Part shown: piece after piece, positions 55,255 through 63,746 of the stretch | Numbering within the stretch: position 1 is the stretch's first letter | Layout of the letters: every line of letters begins with the position of its first letter | Assembly: GCF_900112705.1 (NCBI RefSeq) | Contig: NZ_FOMR01000009.1 | Span: forward strand, 94,899-158,898 | Length of the DNA: 64,000 bases | From: Lentibacillus persicus | GTDB lineage: Bacteria; Bacillota; Bacilli; Bacillales; Amphibacillaceae | Direction: 5' to 3' | Position numbers and translations under genes: made by a program | Notes under the pieces: generated by a model | The model's database searches: none | What the model saw: only the letters and a program-made list of their open reading frames with translations | What the model was told of the DNA's origin: nothing

Positions 55255-55636
55255 CTTCGCCGCTATGTCTTTCGATCATAGAATAGACTATATCTTCACC
55301 CTTTGTTTTCGGTTTGTCATTCGACAAAAACCGGGAAGTGACAGGCACTTCCAAAAGGGGCTGGGCACTTCGAATGGCTATTGCCACCCTACGAATCTCA
55401 TTGCCTTAAGTTTAACTGTTAGGCAGTGCATTCTAGTCGTTGAACCTTCGCCAGGTTTTCACCACAGGCGCTTGGCTGCTGATTATCCATTGTCTTCATT
55501 GTTTTGTTTTTTGGACCGTCACGTCTGCTGTTTCCAGCTGCGTTGTGGTACAAAACACTTTAGGAAGTTCCAGCAATTCACCCAGTTATGCTCTAATCTG
55601 TTACCAGATCAGACGCCCTTTCCCATCAAATTACTG
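55255..55636 (-). ncRNA. Group I self-splicing intron at the flagellin 3' end
   Basis: All conserved segments are present in order on the minus strand: P (AATTGCTGGAAC, 55567-55578), Q (AATCAGCAGCCAAGC, 55470-55484), R (GTTCAACGACTAGA, about 55432-55445) and S (AAGATATAGTCT, 55285-55296). P4 forms between TTGCTG and CAGCAG, P7 between GACTA and TAGTC, P2 is TCTGATCTG-GTAA-CAGATTAGA (55592-55613), and P9 is CTATG/CATAG (55263-55281). There is no homing endonuclease frame. The 5' site is probably after CTTCTT (55637), where a P1 with GGGAAAG forms; the 3' end G may be 55255 or 55216. The exact ends are inference. Confidence 0.9.
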
Positions 55637-56701
55637 AAGAAGCTGTAAAACTCCTTGAGGTCTTTGCTGGGCTTGAGCCAACATGCTTTGTGCCGCTTGT
55701 GAAAGGATATTGTTCTTTGTGAACTCCATCATTTCTGACGCCATGTCAACGTCACGGATACGTGATTCTGCAGCAGTTAAGTTTTCTGCAGATGTGCTAA
55801 GGTTGTTAATTGTGTGATCAAGACGATTTTGGACCGCGCCGATTTCTGAGCGCTGGGCAGAAACATTATCAATTGCTGTTTGGATTGTTTCAATTGCTGA
55901 GTCAGCTGTTTCTTGAGTGGAAATGTTGATTCCAACCTCATAGGTACCATCTTCTTTTGCTTCCAAAGCTTCAGCGCCCTCTTTAGCTTTGATAGTGAAA
56001 GTTTCAGGAGTGTCACCATTACTTTGAGCTGTAACATCATTTATGTTATATACGGCAGTGTTACCACCATCGTCAACCTCCACGGCCACTATATCGTCAC
56101 CATTTTTATAGACAGTTTCTTCAGTAAAAGACTCACCATCAATTTCGATATCTTCTTGAGCAGATTCAAGTTCTGTTAAGCCACTCACGCCCAGTGCCTC
56201 GGCACTCATATCATCAATTCCAACTGATATATTTTGCCCTTCATTAGCACCAATATGAAAAGTTAATTCACCTTCGCCACTTAAATCGCCATTTATCAAG
56301 TTTTTTCCGTTAAACTGTGTCTCTTCAGATATGCGACTTAACTCCTCAGTTAATTGGTCAATTTCATTTTGTAGTGCGTCGCGTTCTTGCTGCGTATTTG
56401 AATCGTTCGCGCTTTGAACGGCCAGTTCATTCATACGCTGCAGGATAGCGTGTGATTCATTCAAAGCCCCTTCTGCCGTCTGGGTCATTGAGATGGCGTC
56501 CTGCGCGTTCTTCTCGGCCATTTCCAACCCGCGAATCTGTCCGCGCATTTTTTCGGAAATTGCCAGGCCTGCTGCGTCGTCGCCTGCTTTGTTGATGCGA
56601 AGCCCTGAGGAAAGCTTTTCCAGGTTTCCTTGTGTCGCCTTGTTGTTCTGCGCCAGCTGATTTTGCGTATTCAGCGCCGCAATGTTGTGATTAATTTGCA
56701 T
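55631..56701 (-). CDS. hag: Flagellin
   Basis: The 356-residue protein has the conserved N-terminal helix region (MQINHNIAALNTQNQLAQNN, LEKLSSGLRINKAGDDAAGL, about residues 1-150) and C-terminal region (AQRSEIGAVQNRLDHTINNL to QSMLAQAQQRPQGVLQLLQ), with a variable acidic middle of about 130 residues. It polymerises into the flagellar filament after export. GGAGGT precedes the ATG. It has a sigma-D promoter and a leader with GGA hairpins. A group I intron starts at its very end, so this frame is the unspliced product. Confidence 0.97.
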   Translation of the reverse strand: MQINHNIAALNTQNQLAQNNKATQGNLEKLSSGLRINKAGDDAAGLAISEKMRGQIRGLEMAEKNAQDAISMTQTAEGALNESHAILQRMNELAVQSANDSNTQQERDALQNEIDQLTEELSRISEETQFNGKNLINGDLSGEGELTFHIGANEGQNISVGIDDMSAEALGVSGLTELESAQEDIEIDGESFTEETVYKNGDDIVAVEVDDGGNTAVYNINDVTAQSNGDTPETFTIKAKEGAEALEAKEDGTYEVGINISTQETADSAIETIQTAIDNVSAQRSEIGAVQNRLDHTINNLSTSAENLTAAESRIRDVDMASEMMEFTKNNILSQAAQSMLAQAQQRPQGVLQLLQ

Positions 56702-56710
56702 AATCGATCT

Positions 56711-56786
56711 ACCTCCGTGTTTTTTGTTTTACTAGCAAGACCTGTCCTTGTGAAATGCTAGTGTATGATCATCTTCCATGATGATC
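56711..56786 (-). promoter_or_regulatory. Flagellin leader with GGA-loop hairpins (CsrA-type sites)
   Basis: Hairpin 1 has arms GATCATC/GATGATC with loop ATGGAA (56767-56786). Hairpin 2 has arms CTAGCA/TGCTAG enclosing CAAGGACAG (56732-56761). The Shine-Dalgarno CGGAGGT lies at 56711-56717. In Bacillus, CsrA binds GGA motifs in the hag leader to block translation; this layout resembles that, but binding is inferred. Confidence 0.6.
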
Positions 56787-56795
56787 TTAACCTTT

Positions 56796-56821
56796 ATATC
56801 GGCAGCTTCATCGATTGTTTA
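56796..56821 (-). promoter_or_regulatory. Sigma-D promoter of flagellin
   Basis: TAAA (56818-56821), 14 bases, then GCCGATAT (56796-56803), a perfect -10 element for the motility sigma factor. The spacer is one base shorter than usual. Confidence 0.88.
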
Positions 56822-56934
56822 AGTTTTTTCGCAAAGATTTTCTTCGCCCGCTTGAAAATATTGAATAATTTTGCCCTCTCGAAAATATAGATAGCAGTGG
56901 AGCAAAATTTCTATCGATAAGGATGGGTGATTCC

Positions 56935-59025
56935 ATGGACGAGAACGAACACAAAGATGAGAATAAATCCGCAAACGAGCAAAATGAACGCGGCCACAAT
57001 CCTAAACAGGAGCAGCTTGATCAATACCGTGAACAAAATACCGGTCCGGGCAAGAAAATGACGACGGATGCAGGCACGAGAGTTTCCAACGATCGGTGGA
57101 GTTTAAGGGCTGGAAGGCGCGGGCCCGGTTTGTTGCAGGATTTCCACTTTTATAAAAAACAGACGCATTTCAACCGGGAGCGCATTCCGGAAAAAGTTGT
57201 GCATGCCCGAGGGTTTGGTGTGTATGGTGATTTTGAAGCTTACAAGTCAATGCGGCACGTGACGCGCATGCATTTTTTGCAGGAGCCCGGTCGCAAAACG
57301 CCGGTATTTTGCCGGTTTTCCAACTTCATCGGCAATCGGGGGTCGAAGGATACGGCGGTTGATATTCGCGGATTCGCCGTTAAGTTTTACACGCAGGAAG
57401 GGAACTACGATATGCTGGCGCTTCAATTTCCTGTGTTTATCCTCGCAGACGGCATGAAATTTATGGACGTCACCCATGCTGCCAAACCAAACCCGGTCAC
57501 CCATGTGCCGCAAGCGACCGTTGCGCATGATAATTTCTGGGACTATGTTGCCAATAATCAGGAGTCGGCGCATATGGTGATGTGGCTGATGTCCATGCGG
57601 GGACGTCCGAGAAGCTGGCGCATGATGGCAGGCTGGCCAATCAATACATTCCGTTTTATAAATGAAAACGGCAAATCAACGTTTGTACGGTTTAAATGGA
57701 TTCCTAAACTTGGTGTGCATTCACTGCTGCTTGATGAAGCAAATATTATCGGGGGTGTCGATCCGGATTTCCACCGGCGGGATATTATTGAAGCGATTGA
57801 GAAAGGCTTTTATCCGGAATATGAACTGGGCGTACAGATGGTCAGCGAGGAAGATGAACATAAGTTTCACATTGATGTGCTCGATGATACAAAATTATGG
57901 CCCGAGGAAGAAGTCCCTGTTCAAGTGATTGGTAAAATGACGTTGAATCGGCTCGTTGACAACTTTTTTGCCGAAGAGGAACAGTCAGCTTTTGACCCAG
58001 CAAACGTCGTCCCCGGCATCGATTTCACCAATGATCCTGTTTTGCAGCCAAGGGCCATGGCATACCGGGACACTGAACTGCACCGCCACCACTCGGCCAA
58101 CTTTGAAAATCTTCCGGTTAACAAGCCAATTGTCGAGAAAAACTATAATCTGCGGCAAAGCTATCTGAGACACCGGATTGATGTTGATTCGGTCCATTAC
58201 CATGAAAATTCTTTAGCAGGCAACACACCGGCAGAAGCCTCGCCTGAAGAAGGCGGCTACACGGCCTATCCCGGTGACGTCGAAGGGCATATTACACGGG
58301 ACCGACCTGGCGCGTCATTCTTTGATTTCTTCACACAAGCCCGGCTTTTCTGGAACAGCTTATCCCAAGTCGAAAAGCAGGACCTGACTGATACATTCAT
58401 TTTTCATCTCGGTTATGTCAAAAGTAAGTCCGTCCGACAGCAAAATGTGGAGATGTGGGCAAACGTCGATCGTGAAATGGCGTGCACCATTGCCGATAAT
58501 ATCGGCGTCGAACCGCCAAAAGGCACAAATGTAGATGTGACAAAGAGCTCACCATCGATCAGCCAGGCAAACACACCGCATTATGCCGCGACTCAGAAGG
58601 TCGGCGTGCTCATCGATGACGGTTTCAACAGTGAAGAAGTCAAACGAACGCTCGATCACCTGCATCATTGCGGAGTATTTATGGAAATTGTCAGCGAAAA
58701 ACTCGGAACCATTACCGGATCAGACGGCATGAAAATTGAAGTGAATGAAACATTTAAAACAACCTATCCTGTTCTGTATGACTCATTGTATGTGGTAGGC
58801 GGAAGAGCTGAGAATAAAGCTAAATTCACTCAAAACATGCTCGATTTCGTCAATGATGCTTATAAACGCTATAAACCCATCGGCGTAGCAACAACCGGCA
58901 GCGAATACATTCAATCCTCAAATGCGAATAATCTGGCAGGCGTTATCTTTGCCGCCAATAACCAAAACTTTGCCGATGATTTCGTAAAAGCCATTGCTCA
59001 GCAACGTTTCTGGAACCGGACTTAA
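56935..59025 (+). CDS. Large-subunit catalase (KatE/HPII-like)
   Basis: The 696-residue protein is a clade 2 catalase: the core has the distal His in KVVHARGFGVYGDFEAY (His90), and the heme tyrosine in AMAYRDTELHRHHSANFENL. The last 150 residues form a flavodoxin/class I amidotransferase-like domain (QKVGVLIDDGFNSEEVKRTL) seen only in large catalases. The N-terminal 60 residues are charged. I took the ATG at 56935, after AAGGATGGGTG; the ATG at 56923 lacks spacing. The promoter is unclear. Confidence 0.95.
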   Translation: MDENEHKDENKSANEQNERGHNPKQEQLDQYREQNTGPGKKMTTDAGTRVSNDRWSLRAGRRGPGLLQDFHFYKKQTHFNRERIPEKVVHARGFGVYGDFEAYKSMRHVTRMHFLQEPGRKTPVFCRFSNFIGNRGSKDTAVDIRGFAVKFYTQEGNYDMLALQFPVFILADGMKFMDVTHAAKPNPVTHVPQATVAHDNFWDYVANNQESAHMVMWLMSMRGRPRSWRMMAGWPINTFRFINENGKSTFVRFKWIPKLGVHSLLLDEANIIGGVDPDFHRRDIIEAIEKGFYPEYELGVQMVSEEDEHKFHIDVLDDTKLWPEEEVPVQVIGKMTLNRLVDNFFAEEEQSAFDPANVVPGIDFTNDPVLQPRAMAYRDTELHRHHSANFENLPVNKPIVEKNYNLRQSYLRHRIDVDSVHYHENSLAGNTPAEASPEEGGYTAYPGDVEGHITRDRPGASFFDFFTQARLFWNSLSQVEKQDLTDTFIFHLGYVKSKSVRQQNVEMWANVDREMACTIADNIGVEPPKGTNVDVTKSSPSISQANTPHYAATQKVGVLIDDGFNSEEVKRTLDHLHHCGVFMEIVSEKLGTITGSDGMKIEVNETFKTTYPVLYDSLYVVGGRAENKAKFTQNMLDFVNDAYKRYKPIGVATTGSEYIQSSNANNLAGVIFAANNQNFADDFVKAIAQQRFWNRT

Positions 59026-59037
59026 TAGAAAGGTATG

Positions 59038-59071
59038 ACAGGGACATAAGCATACTTATGTCTCTGTTTTT
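59038..59071 (+). terminator. Terminator of the large catalase gene
   Basis: CAGGGACATAAG pairs with CTTATGTCTCTG around a four-base loop and is followed by T5. Confidence 0.92.
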
Positions 59072-59107
59072 ATTTGGTTAGGAAAACCGAAATATAGTAT
59101 TTCAACA

Positions 59108-59142
59108 CAAAAAACGCTCCACCCTAATTGGATCAAGCGTTT
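59108..59142 (-). terminator. Terminator of tatA
   Basis: AAACGCT (59112-59118) pairs with AGCGTTT (59136-59142) and T6 follows on the minus strand. Confidence 0.75.
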
Positions 59143-59167
59143 ACCGTCCTCTCTGCCGTCCCTTTAA

Positions 59168-59380
59168 CTACTTTTTCCGGTATGAGGAATCTGTCCCTTT
59201 GTCCCTGGTTTCTGTTGGTACTTCTTCGTCGTCCATGATGGCGTTTGTTGATTTTTTAAATTCGCGAAGGGTCTGTCCAAATGCACTGCCAATCTCGGGT
59301 AACTTTCTTGGCCCGAAAATGATTAGTGCTAATAGGAGAATTAGAATTAAACCGGGAATACCAATTGTTGAAAGCCCCAT
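59168..59380 (-). CDS. tatA: Twin-arginine translocase subunit TatA
   Basis: The 70-residue protein has one N-terminal helix ([20 protein letters not shown]), the [17 protein letters not shown] hinge and amphipathic helix, and a charged tail. TatA forms the pore for folded proteins with TatC. It diverges from a Tat-signal protein of a gluconate-dehydrogenase-like complex at 59679, which is its likely cargo. No tatC is in the window. GGAGGTGGGAGC precedes the ATG. Confidence 0.95.
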   Translation of the reverse strand: MGLSTIGIPGLILILLLALIIFGPRKLPEIGSAFGQTLREFKKSTNAIMDDEEVPTETRDKGTDSSYRKK

Positions 59381-59678
59381 GCTCCCACCTCCGATTCCGA
59401 AAGTTATGTGTCCTTTTCTTGTTAATCTTTTAACCTGCCTGCCAATCGCTGATTTTTCAACCCGAAAGTGTCATTCTGGTATATTAGTCTCCCCCACAGC
59501 GCTCGATTGTATTCACTCAATTTCGAAGCATCCCTGTCAGACTATAAATGTAGACCTAGTCGTGTGTCGCCTGCTCAACATAATTCGACAAGTGATGTTT
59601 AATTTTTTTTAAATGGTTAACGATGGTAATATTCATTTTCGTTACGATAACTATTTTACTTTACAGGAGGGTTAAAAG

Positions 59679-60431
59679 ATGGCTGAAAAAAAGGAAAAAA
59701 ATAAAGCAACTACGCGGAGGGATTTTCTTAAAAAATCCGGTTATGTAACGGGTGGTTTGATTGGTGGCAGTGTTTTAGGCGGCGTCATCGGGAGTGAACT
59801 TTGGAACAAAGAAACGGATTCTGACGTTGCAACCGAGGGAACACAACAGCATGATCAGGCATTACAATACTTCAAGAATCGAGCGAATTTCGATATATTG
59901 TCGCAAGCAACGGAGCGAATTTTTCCCGAAGATGAGAATGGACCGGGTGCGATTGGGTTAGGCGTGCCTTACTATATTGACCATCAACTGGCAGGATTGT
60001 GGGGAATCAACGCGAGAGAGTACAGGCAAGGACCTTTCTATAAAGGGGAGCCGAATCAAGGTTATCAATCGCAATTAAAGTATCATGAAGTTTTCGATTT
60101 AGGAATTGAAGCACTGGAAAAGTATAGTCAATCGACCTTTAATCAAAGATTTACAGAATTAGAAGCCGAACAGCAAGATGAGGTGCTAATGGCTTTTGAT
60201 GATAATGAAGTGAATATGTCTGTTATTTCCTCCAGCCTCTTCTTTGAGCTTTTACGTACGTTGACTTTTGAGGGAGCTTATGCAGATCCGCTTTATGGTG
60301 GAAATAAAGATATGCAAGGCTGGCGAATGAAAGAATATCCAGGTGTGCAGTTGAGTTATACAGATCAAATTAAATCCGAAGACTTTATTGAGATTGAACC
60401 AGCAAGCTTGCATGATACATTTAACACATAA
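59679..60431 (+). CDS. Gluconate 2-dehydrogenase subunit 3 family protein with Tat signal
   Basis: The 250-residue protein has a Tat signal: TTRRDFLKKSGYVTGGLIGG (S/T-R-R-x-F-L-K). The mature part includes FDILSQATERIFPEDENGPGA and AYADPLYGGNKDMQGWRMKEYPG, the subunit 3 signature. It should be exported folded together with the GMC subunit (which has no signal of its own) by the Tat pathway. AGGAGGGTTAAAAG precedes the ATG. Confidence 0.93.
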   Translation: MAEKKEKNKATTRRDFLKKSGYVTGGLIGGSVLGGVIGSELWNKETDSDVATEGTQQHDQALQYFKNRANFDILSQATERIFPEDENGPGAIGLGVPYYIDHQLAGLWGINAREYRQGPFYKGEPNQGYQSQLKYHEVFDLGIEALEKYSQSTFNQRFTELEAEQQDEVLMAFDDNEVNMSVISSSLFFELLRTLTFEGAYADPLYGGNKDMQGWRMKEYPGVQLSYTDQIKSEDFIEIEPASLHDTFNT

Positions 60432-60516
60432 TTAAACGGACGTGTTTGAACTGCGGAATAAATAGGACCGTGCCATCGGGGCTGCAAGACGTGAATAGTT
60501 GAAAAAGGAGTGTATA

Positions 60517-62235
60517 ATGGTTATGGTTACGAAACTTCCTAAAACAGATGTTGTAACAGTAGGTGTAGGTTGGACAGGTGGTATTATAGCTGCTGAGTGC
60601 AGTAAAGCAGGATTAAAAGTTGTCGGATTAGAGCGTGGCAGAAATCGCAGAACTGAAGATTTTTCGATGAAACATGATGAGCTCCGTTATGCACTGCGAT
60701 ATGAAAATGGGCAGGATTTATCCAGACAAACACTAACATTCAGAAATAATCGCAATCAACGGGCGCTACCAATGCGTCAATTCGGGTCTTTTCTGTTAGG
60801 TGAGGGTGTTGGGGGTGCCGGCACGCATTGGAATGGGCTGACAGATCGCTATTCACCCTATGATTTTGAAATCAGATCAAACACAATTGAAAAATACGGG
60901 GAGAACAAAATACCTGATGGATTAACTATCCAGGATTGGGGAATCACCTATGACGAAATCGAGCCATACTATGTAAAATTTGAGAAGATGGCTGGTATTT
61001 CGGCTGACGAGACCCCGCTTCGTGGAGAACGCTCGGAGCCCTTTCCAAATCCGGCAATGAAAAGCACGCCAGCGATGGATCTATTTATAGAAACAACGTC
61101 AAATATGGGACTGGATCCGTTTGTCATGCCTGCAGCTAATAACTCTCAGCCTTATGAAAATCCAGATGGCCAGCAGTTAGCCGCTTGTCAATATAATGGG
61201 TTTTGCGAACGGTTCGGCTGTGAGTACGGGGCAAAAGCGAGTCCAAACGTAACGGTTATTCCAACCGCGGAAGCTACCGGGAACTTTGAACTTCGCCCTA
61301 ATTCTGAAGTAATCGAAGTGTTGCATGACGGGGAAAAAGCAACAGGCGTTCTGTATGTGGACAGGCGTACAGGTGAGCGATTTGAACAACCGGCAGAAGT
61401 TGTTGCACTAACAAGTTATACGTTTAATAATACACGCTTGTTGCTCGCTTCAGAACTTGGCACGCCATATAATCCCGAAACACAACGGGGGACGGTCGGA
61501 AAGAATTACTGTTACCAAGTGATCGTAGGTACGGACGGGTTTTTCGATGATAAGAAGTTTAACCTTGCCATGGGCTCGGGCGGGCTGGCTGCGACAATAG
61601 ATAATTTTAATGCAGATAACTTTGATCATACAGATCTTGACTTCCTGCACGGTGGTAACATACTCATGGGACAATATGCAAAAAGACCAATTGCTAACAA
61701 TCAAGTTCCACCTGGCACACCAAAATGGGGAAAAGAATTTAAAGAACAGTCGATTAAATACTTTAACCGGTCAATCAATGTTTATACGTATGGCGCATGT
61801 TTGCCGCATGTGAATAATTATTTGGATTTAGATCCGACATACAAAGATATACACGGTTATCCACTTATTCGGATGACGTTCGATTATTCGGATTCTGATC
61901 GAAAACGAGGTCACTTCCTGAATGAACAAACGAAGAAAATCATGCAGGAAATGGGAGCAACGCATGTCTCTGAGAATGAATCAATGGAACATTATGACAT
62001 AACAGAATACAAAGCGACACATAATACAGGCGGTGTCATCATGGGAGCAGATCCTGAAACGTCAGCTGTCAATTCTTATCTACAAATGTGGGAAGCGGAT
62101 AATGTGTTTGTCGTCGGTGGCTCAGCATACCCCCATCAAAGTGGTTACAATGCGACTGAAACGTTAGGAGCACTTGCTTATCGAGCATCAGAAGGAATCA
62201 TCGACTACAGTAAAAATGGCGGATCGCTTGTATGA
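60517..62235 (+). CDS. GMC-family oxidoreductase (gluconate 2-dehydrogenase flavoprotein subunit type)
   Basis: The 572-residue flavoprotein has a dinucleotide-binding N-terminus (DVVTVGVGWTGGIIAAECSK), GVGGAGTHWNGLTDRYSPYDF, a QYNGFCERFGCEYGAK segment with cysteines, and the C-terminal GGSAYPHQSGYNATETLGAL with the active-site His/Asn pattern of GMC oxidoreductases. The ATG at 60517 follows AAAAAGGAG. It pairs with the Tat-signalled subunit 3 upstream (85-base gap). The cytochrome c subunit of gluconate dehydrogenase is missing here. Substrate unknown; sugar acid or sugar alcohol is likely. Confidence 0.92.
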   Translation: MVMVTKLPKTDVVTVGVGWTGGIIAAECSKAGLKVVGLERGRNRRTEDFSMKHDELRYALRYENGQDLSRQTLTFRNNRNQRALPMRQFGSFLLGEGVGGAGTHWNGLTDRYSPYDFEIRSNTIEKYGENKIPDGLTIQDWGITYDEIEPYYVKFEKMAGISADETPLRGERSEPFPNPAMKSTPAMDLFIETTSNMGLDPFVMPAANNSQPYENPDGQQLAACQYNGFCERFGCEYGAKASPNVTVIPTAEATGNFELRPNSEVIEVLHDGEKATGVLYVDRRTGERFEQPAEVVALTSYTFNNTRLLLASELGTPYNPETQRGTVGKNYCYQVIVGTDGFFDDKKFNLAMGSGGLAATIDNFNADNFDHTDLDFLHGGNILMGQYAKRPIANNQVPPGTPKWGKEFKEQSIKYFNRSINVYTYGACLPHVNNYLDLDPTYKDIHGYPLIRMTFDYSDSDRKRGHFLNEQTKKIMQEMGATHVSENESMEHYDITEYKATHNTGGVIMGADPETSAVNSYLQMWEADNVFVVGGSAYPHQSGYNATETLGALAYRASEGIIDYSKNGGSLV

Positions 62236-62292
62236 GAGAGCAGAATTAGGGAGCTGTCTTGTTCGGCTTTAGCCTTTTTATGACCATCCAAT

Positions 62293-62330
62293 AAAAGCAC
62301 ATTGACCTTTCAAAGAGGAATGTGCTTTTG
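62293..62330. terminator. Terminator after the GMC gene
   Basis: AAAAGCACATT (62293-62303) pairs with its complement (62319-62329). It lies 58 bases after the GMC stop; the T-run is short. Confidence 0.7.
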
Positions 62331-62510
62331 GTTCGAAAAGTGCGTGGTAGAGCGCTTTTTCTTTTTAAAAGAAAAATGCTTACGTATAGATTATTTTACC
62401 AATACATAAGTGAAAAAACATCTTAAAAGCGATTCTTTTCGTATGACTTCATAAAAAATGGTTAGGCTATCTTGAAGAAGTTAGCTATGACAAGACGAGG
62501 AGGATTGTAG

Positions 62511-62777
62511 ATGACGACGAAAATTCTATCCAAATTAGGTGCCCCTATTTTAGCATTATCACTTGTTACGGCTTGTGGCGGTACAGCCGAAGAACAAACC
62601 CCGGTCGAGAATGAAACACCAATAAATCAGGAAGAGTATAACGGTATAGACATTGAACCCACTGAAAATGAAATGAATGATGACTTTGGTAAGGAACTCG
62701 ATGAGGATATGCATATGGAAGACGACATACCGGAAAATCATCTAGAAAAGGACGAAGAAACAGAGAGTGAAGATTAA
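62511..62777 (+). CDS. Small acidic lipoprotein
   Basis: The 88-residue protein has a signal peptide ending in the lipobox LVTAC (LGAPILALSLVTACGG), so Cys22 would be lipidated. The mature part is strikingly acidic (EENETPINQEEYNG, KELDEDMHMEDDIPEN). ACGAGGAGG precedes the ATG. No family recognised. It is probably a surface-bound protein; function unknown. Confidence 0.8.
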   Translation: MTTKILSKLGAPILALSLVTACGGTAEEQTPVENETPINQEEYNGIDIEPTENEMNDDFGKELDEDMHMEDDIPENHLEKDEETESED

Positions 62778-62784
62778 TGGTTTG

Positions 62785-62817
62785 GGGGGACAGTCCCCGG
62801 TCGGGGGACTGTCCCCC
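62785..62817. repeat. GGGGGACAGTCCCC hairpin (same type as near rsiW)
   Basis: GGGGGACAGTCCCC (62785-62798) and GGGGGACTGTCCCCC (62803-62817) form nested palindromes. A similar GGGGACAGACCCC hairpin ends rsiW at 43951-44011. No T-run follows. Confidence 0.85.
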
Positions 62818-62853
62818 TTGGAGTCCGAGGTGCTACAAAAGTTAGAGTATATA

Positions 62854-62943
62854 TTATGCAGCTAATTGACTGGTGAGGTTACGGTATTGGACCGGACTTT
62901 TGCCAGTTAATTTTTTCTTCATACGTTTATTATGATCGTAATC
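62854..62943 (-). pseudogene. IS3-family transposase OrfB remnant (C-terminus only)
   Basis: The minus strand encodes DYDHNKRMKKKLTGKSPVQY then RNLTSQLAA and stop, the typical C-terminus of IS150-like OrfB (NxKRxKxKLxGxSPVQYR). Only 30 codons remain. Confidence 0.85.
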
Positions 62944-62970
62944 TATTTATGTCTTGAGTTTTATTGTCAT

Positions 62971-63126
62971 ACCTCAAATGAACATATCGGTATTCGTAAT
63001 CGAGATAACTTTTATGAATGGATAAGGAATTACAGGAAGTATTGAGAAACGGGTTTTGAGCCGATTGGGCGACCTATTATAAAGGAAGAAAAACGCCGAC
63101 AACGAATGAAAAAGCAGACAAGTTAA
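62971..63126 (+). pseudogene. Degenerate transposase OrfA (helix-turn-helix) remnant
   Basis: The frame reads TSNEHIGIRNRDNFYEWIRN YRKY, an in-frame TGA (63043-63045), then ETGFEPIGRPIIKEEKRRQR. This resembles part of an IS3-type OrfA, interrupted by a nonsense change. It lies in the opposite direction to the OrfB remnant at 62854, so they belong to two insertions or a rearranged one. Confidence 0.6.
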
Positions 63127-63222
63127 GCGTCTTGGTGTGCGTGTAAACGCATGTTAGAAGTTTGTTTAGAAGAATTTAAAAAAGCTCTTGCCCTAAATTT
63201 GGCAAAAGCCTTTTGCGAGAAG

Positions 63223-63295
63223 AGCTTCCAGCCGGACTCGAACCGGCGACCTCTTCCTTACCATGGAAGCGCTCTACCGACTGAGCTATGGAAGC
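63223..63295 (-). tRNA. tRNA-Thr (GGU)
   Basis: Acceptor GCTTCCA/TGGAAGC; the anticodon loop ATGGTAA gives GGT. CCA is not encoded. It lies downstream of the rRNA genes and tRNA-Asn on the minus strand. Confidence 0.96.
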
Positions 63296-63302
63296 ATAAA
63301 AA

Positions 63303-63377
63303 TGGCTCCACAGGCAGGATTCGAACCTGCGACTAATCGGTTAACAGCCGACCGCTCTACCACTGAGCTACTGTGGA
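63303..63377 (-). tRNA. tRNA-Asn (GUU)
   Basis: Acceptor TCCACAG/CTGTGGA with G discriminator; the anticodon loop CTGTTAA gives GTT. CCA is encoded (63303-63305). Confidence 0.97.
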
Positions 63378-63495
63378 ATAGGTTAAAATATGTAAGGTAT
63401 TATCACTATACCAGTTATCATCAGCGTGTTGCAAGCCTTCTTGATTCAGATAGACGTGCTGTTATTAAGCTTAAAAGCAAAAAATATAGTAAAAT

Positions 63496-63611
63496 GCCTG
63501 GCGGCGTCCTACTCTTGCAGGGGTCAGACCCCAACTACCATCGGCGCTGGAGAGCTTAACTACTGTGTTCGGCATGGGAACAGGTGTGACCTCTCCGCTA
63601 TCGCTACCAGA
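63496..63611 (-). rRNA. rrf: 5S ribosomal RNA
   Basis: The minus strand shows CTGGTAGCGATAGCGGAGAGG, then CACACCTGTTCCCATGCCGA, GTTAAGCTCTCCAGCGCC and GAGTAGGACGCCGCCAGGC, the Bacillus 5S pattern. Ends are placed within a few bases. Confidence 0.97.
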
Positions 63612-63746
63612 CTTGCACAACTTAGGTCGTTCGGTGTTGTTCACAGGATGTGAACGATTTTAACCGAACTTCCTTGTGAATTTTTTAGAGTTTGCACCCT
63701 GAAAACTAAATAAGAGCGTTAGTCGACATTCAACGTGGTTGTGGGT

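Noticed and set aside
55199..55648. Open frames inside the intron
   Set aside because: They cover the conserved intron core and the second flagellin tail in the wrong frame; no homing endonuclease motif (LAGLIDADG, GIY-YIG, HNH) is seen.
62854..63126. A functional insertion sequence near the rRNA operon
   Set aside because: Only fragments remain, one with an in-frame stop, and they point in opposite directions.
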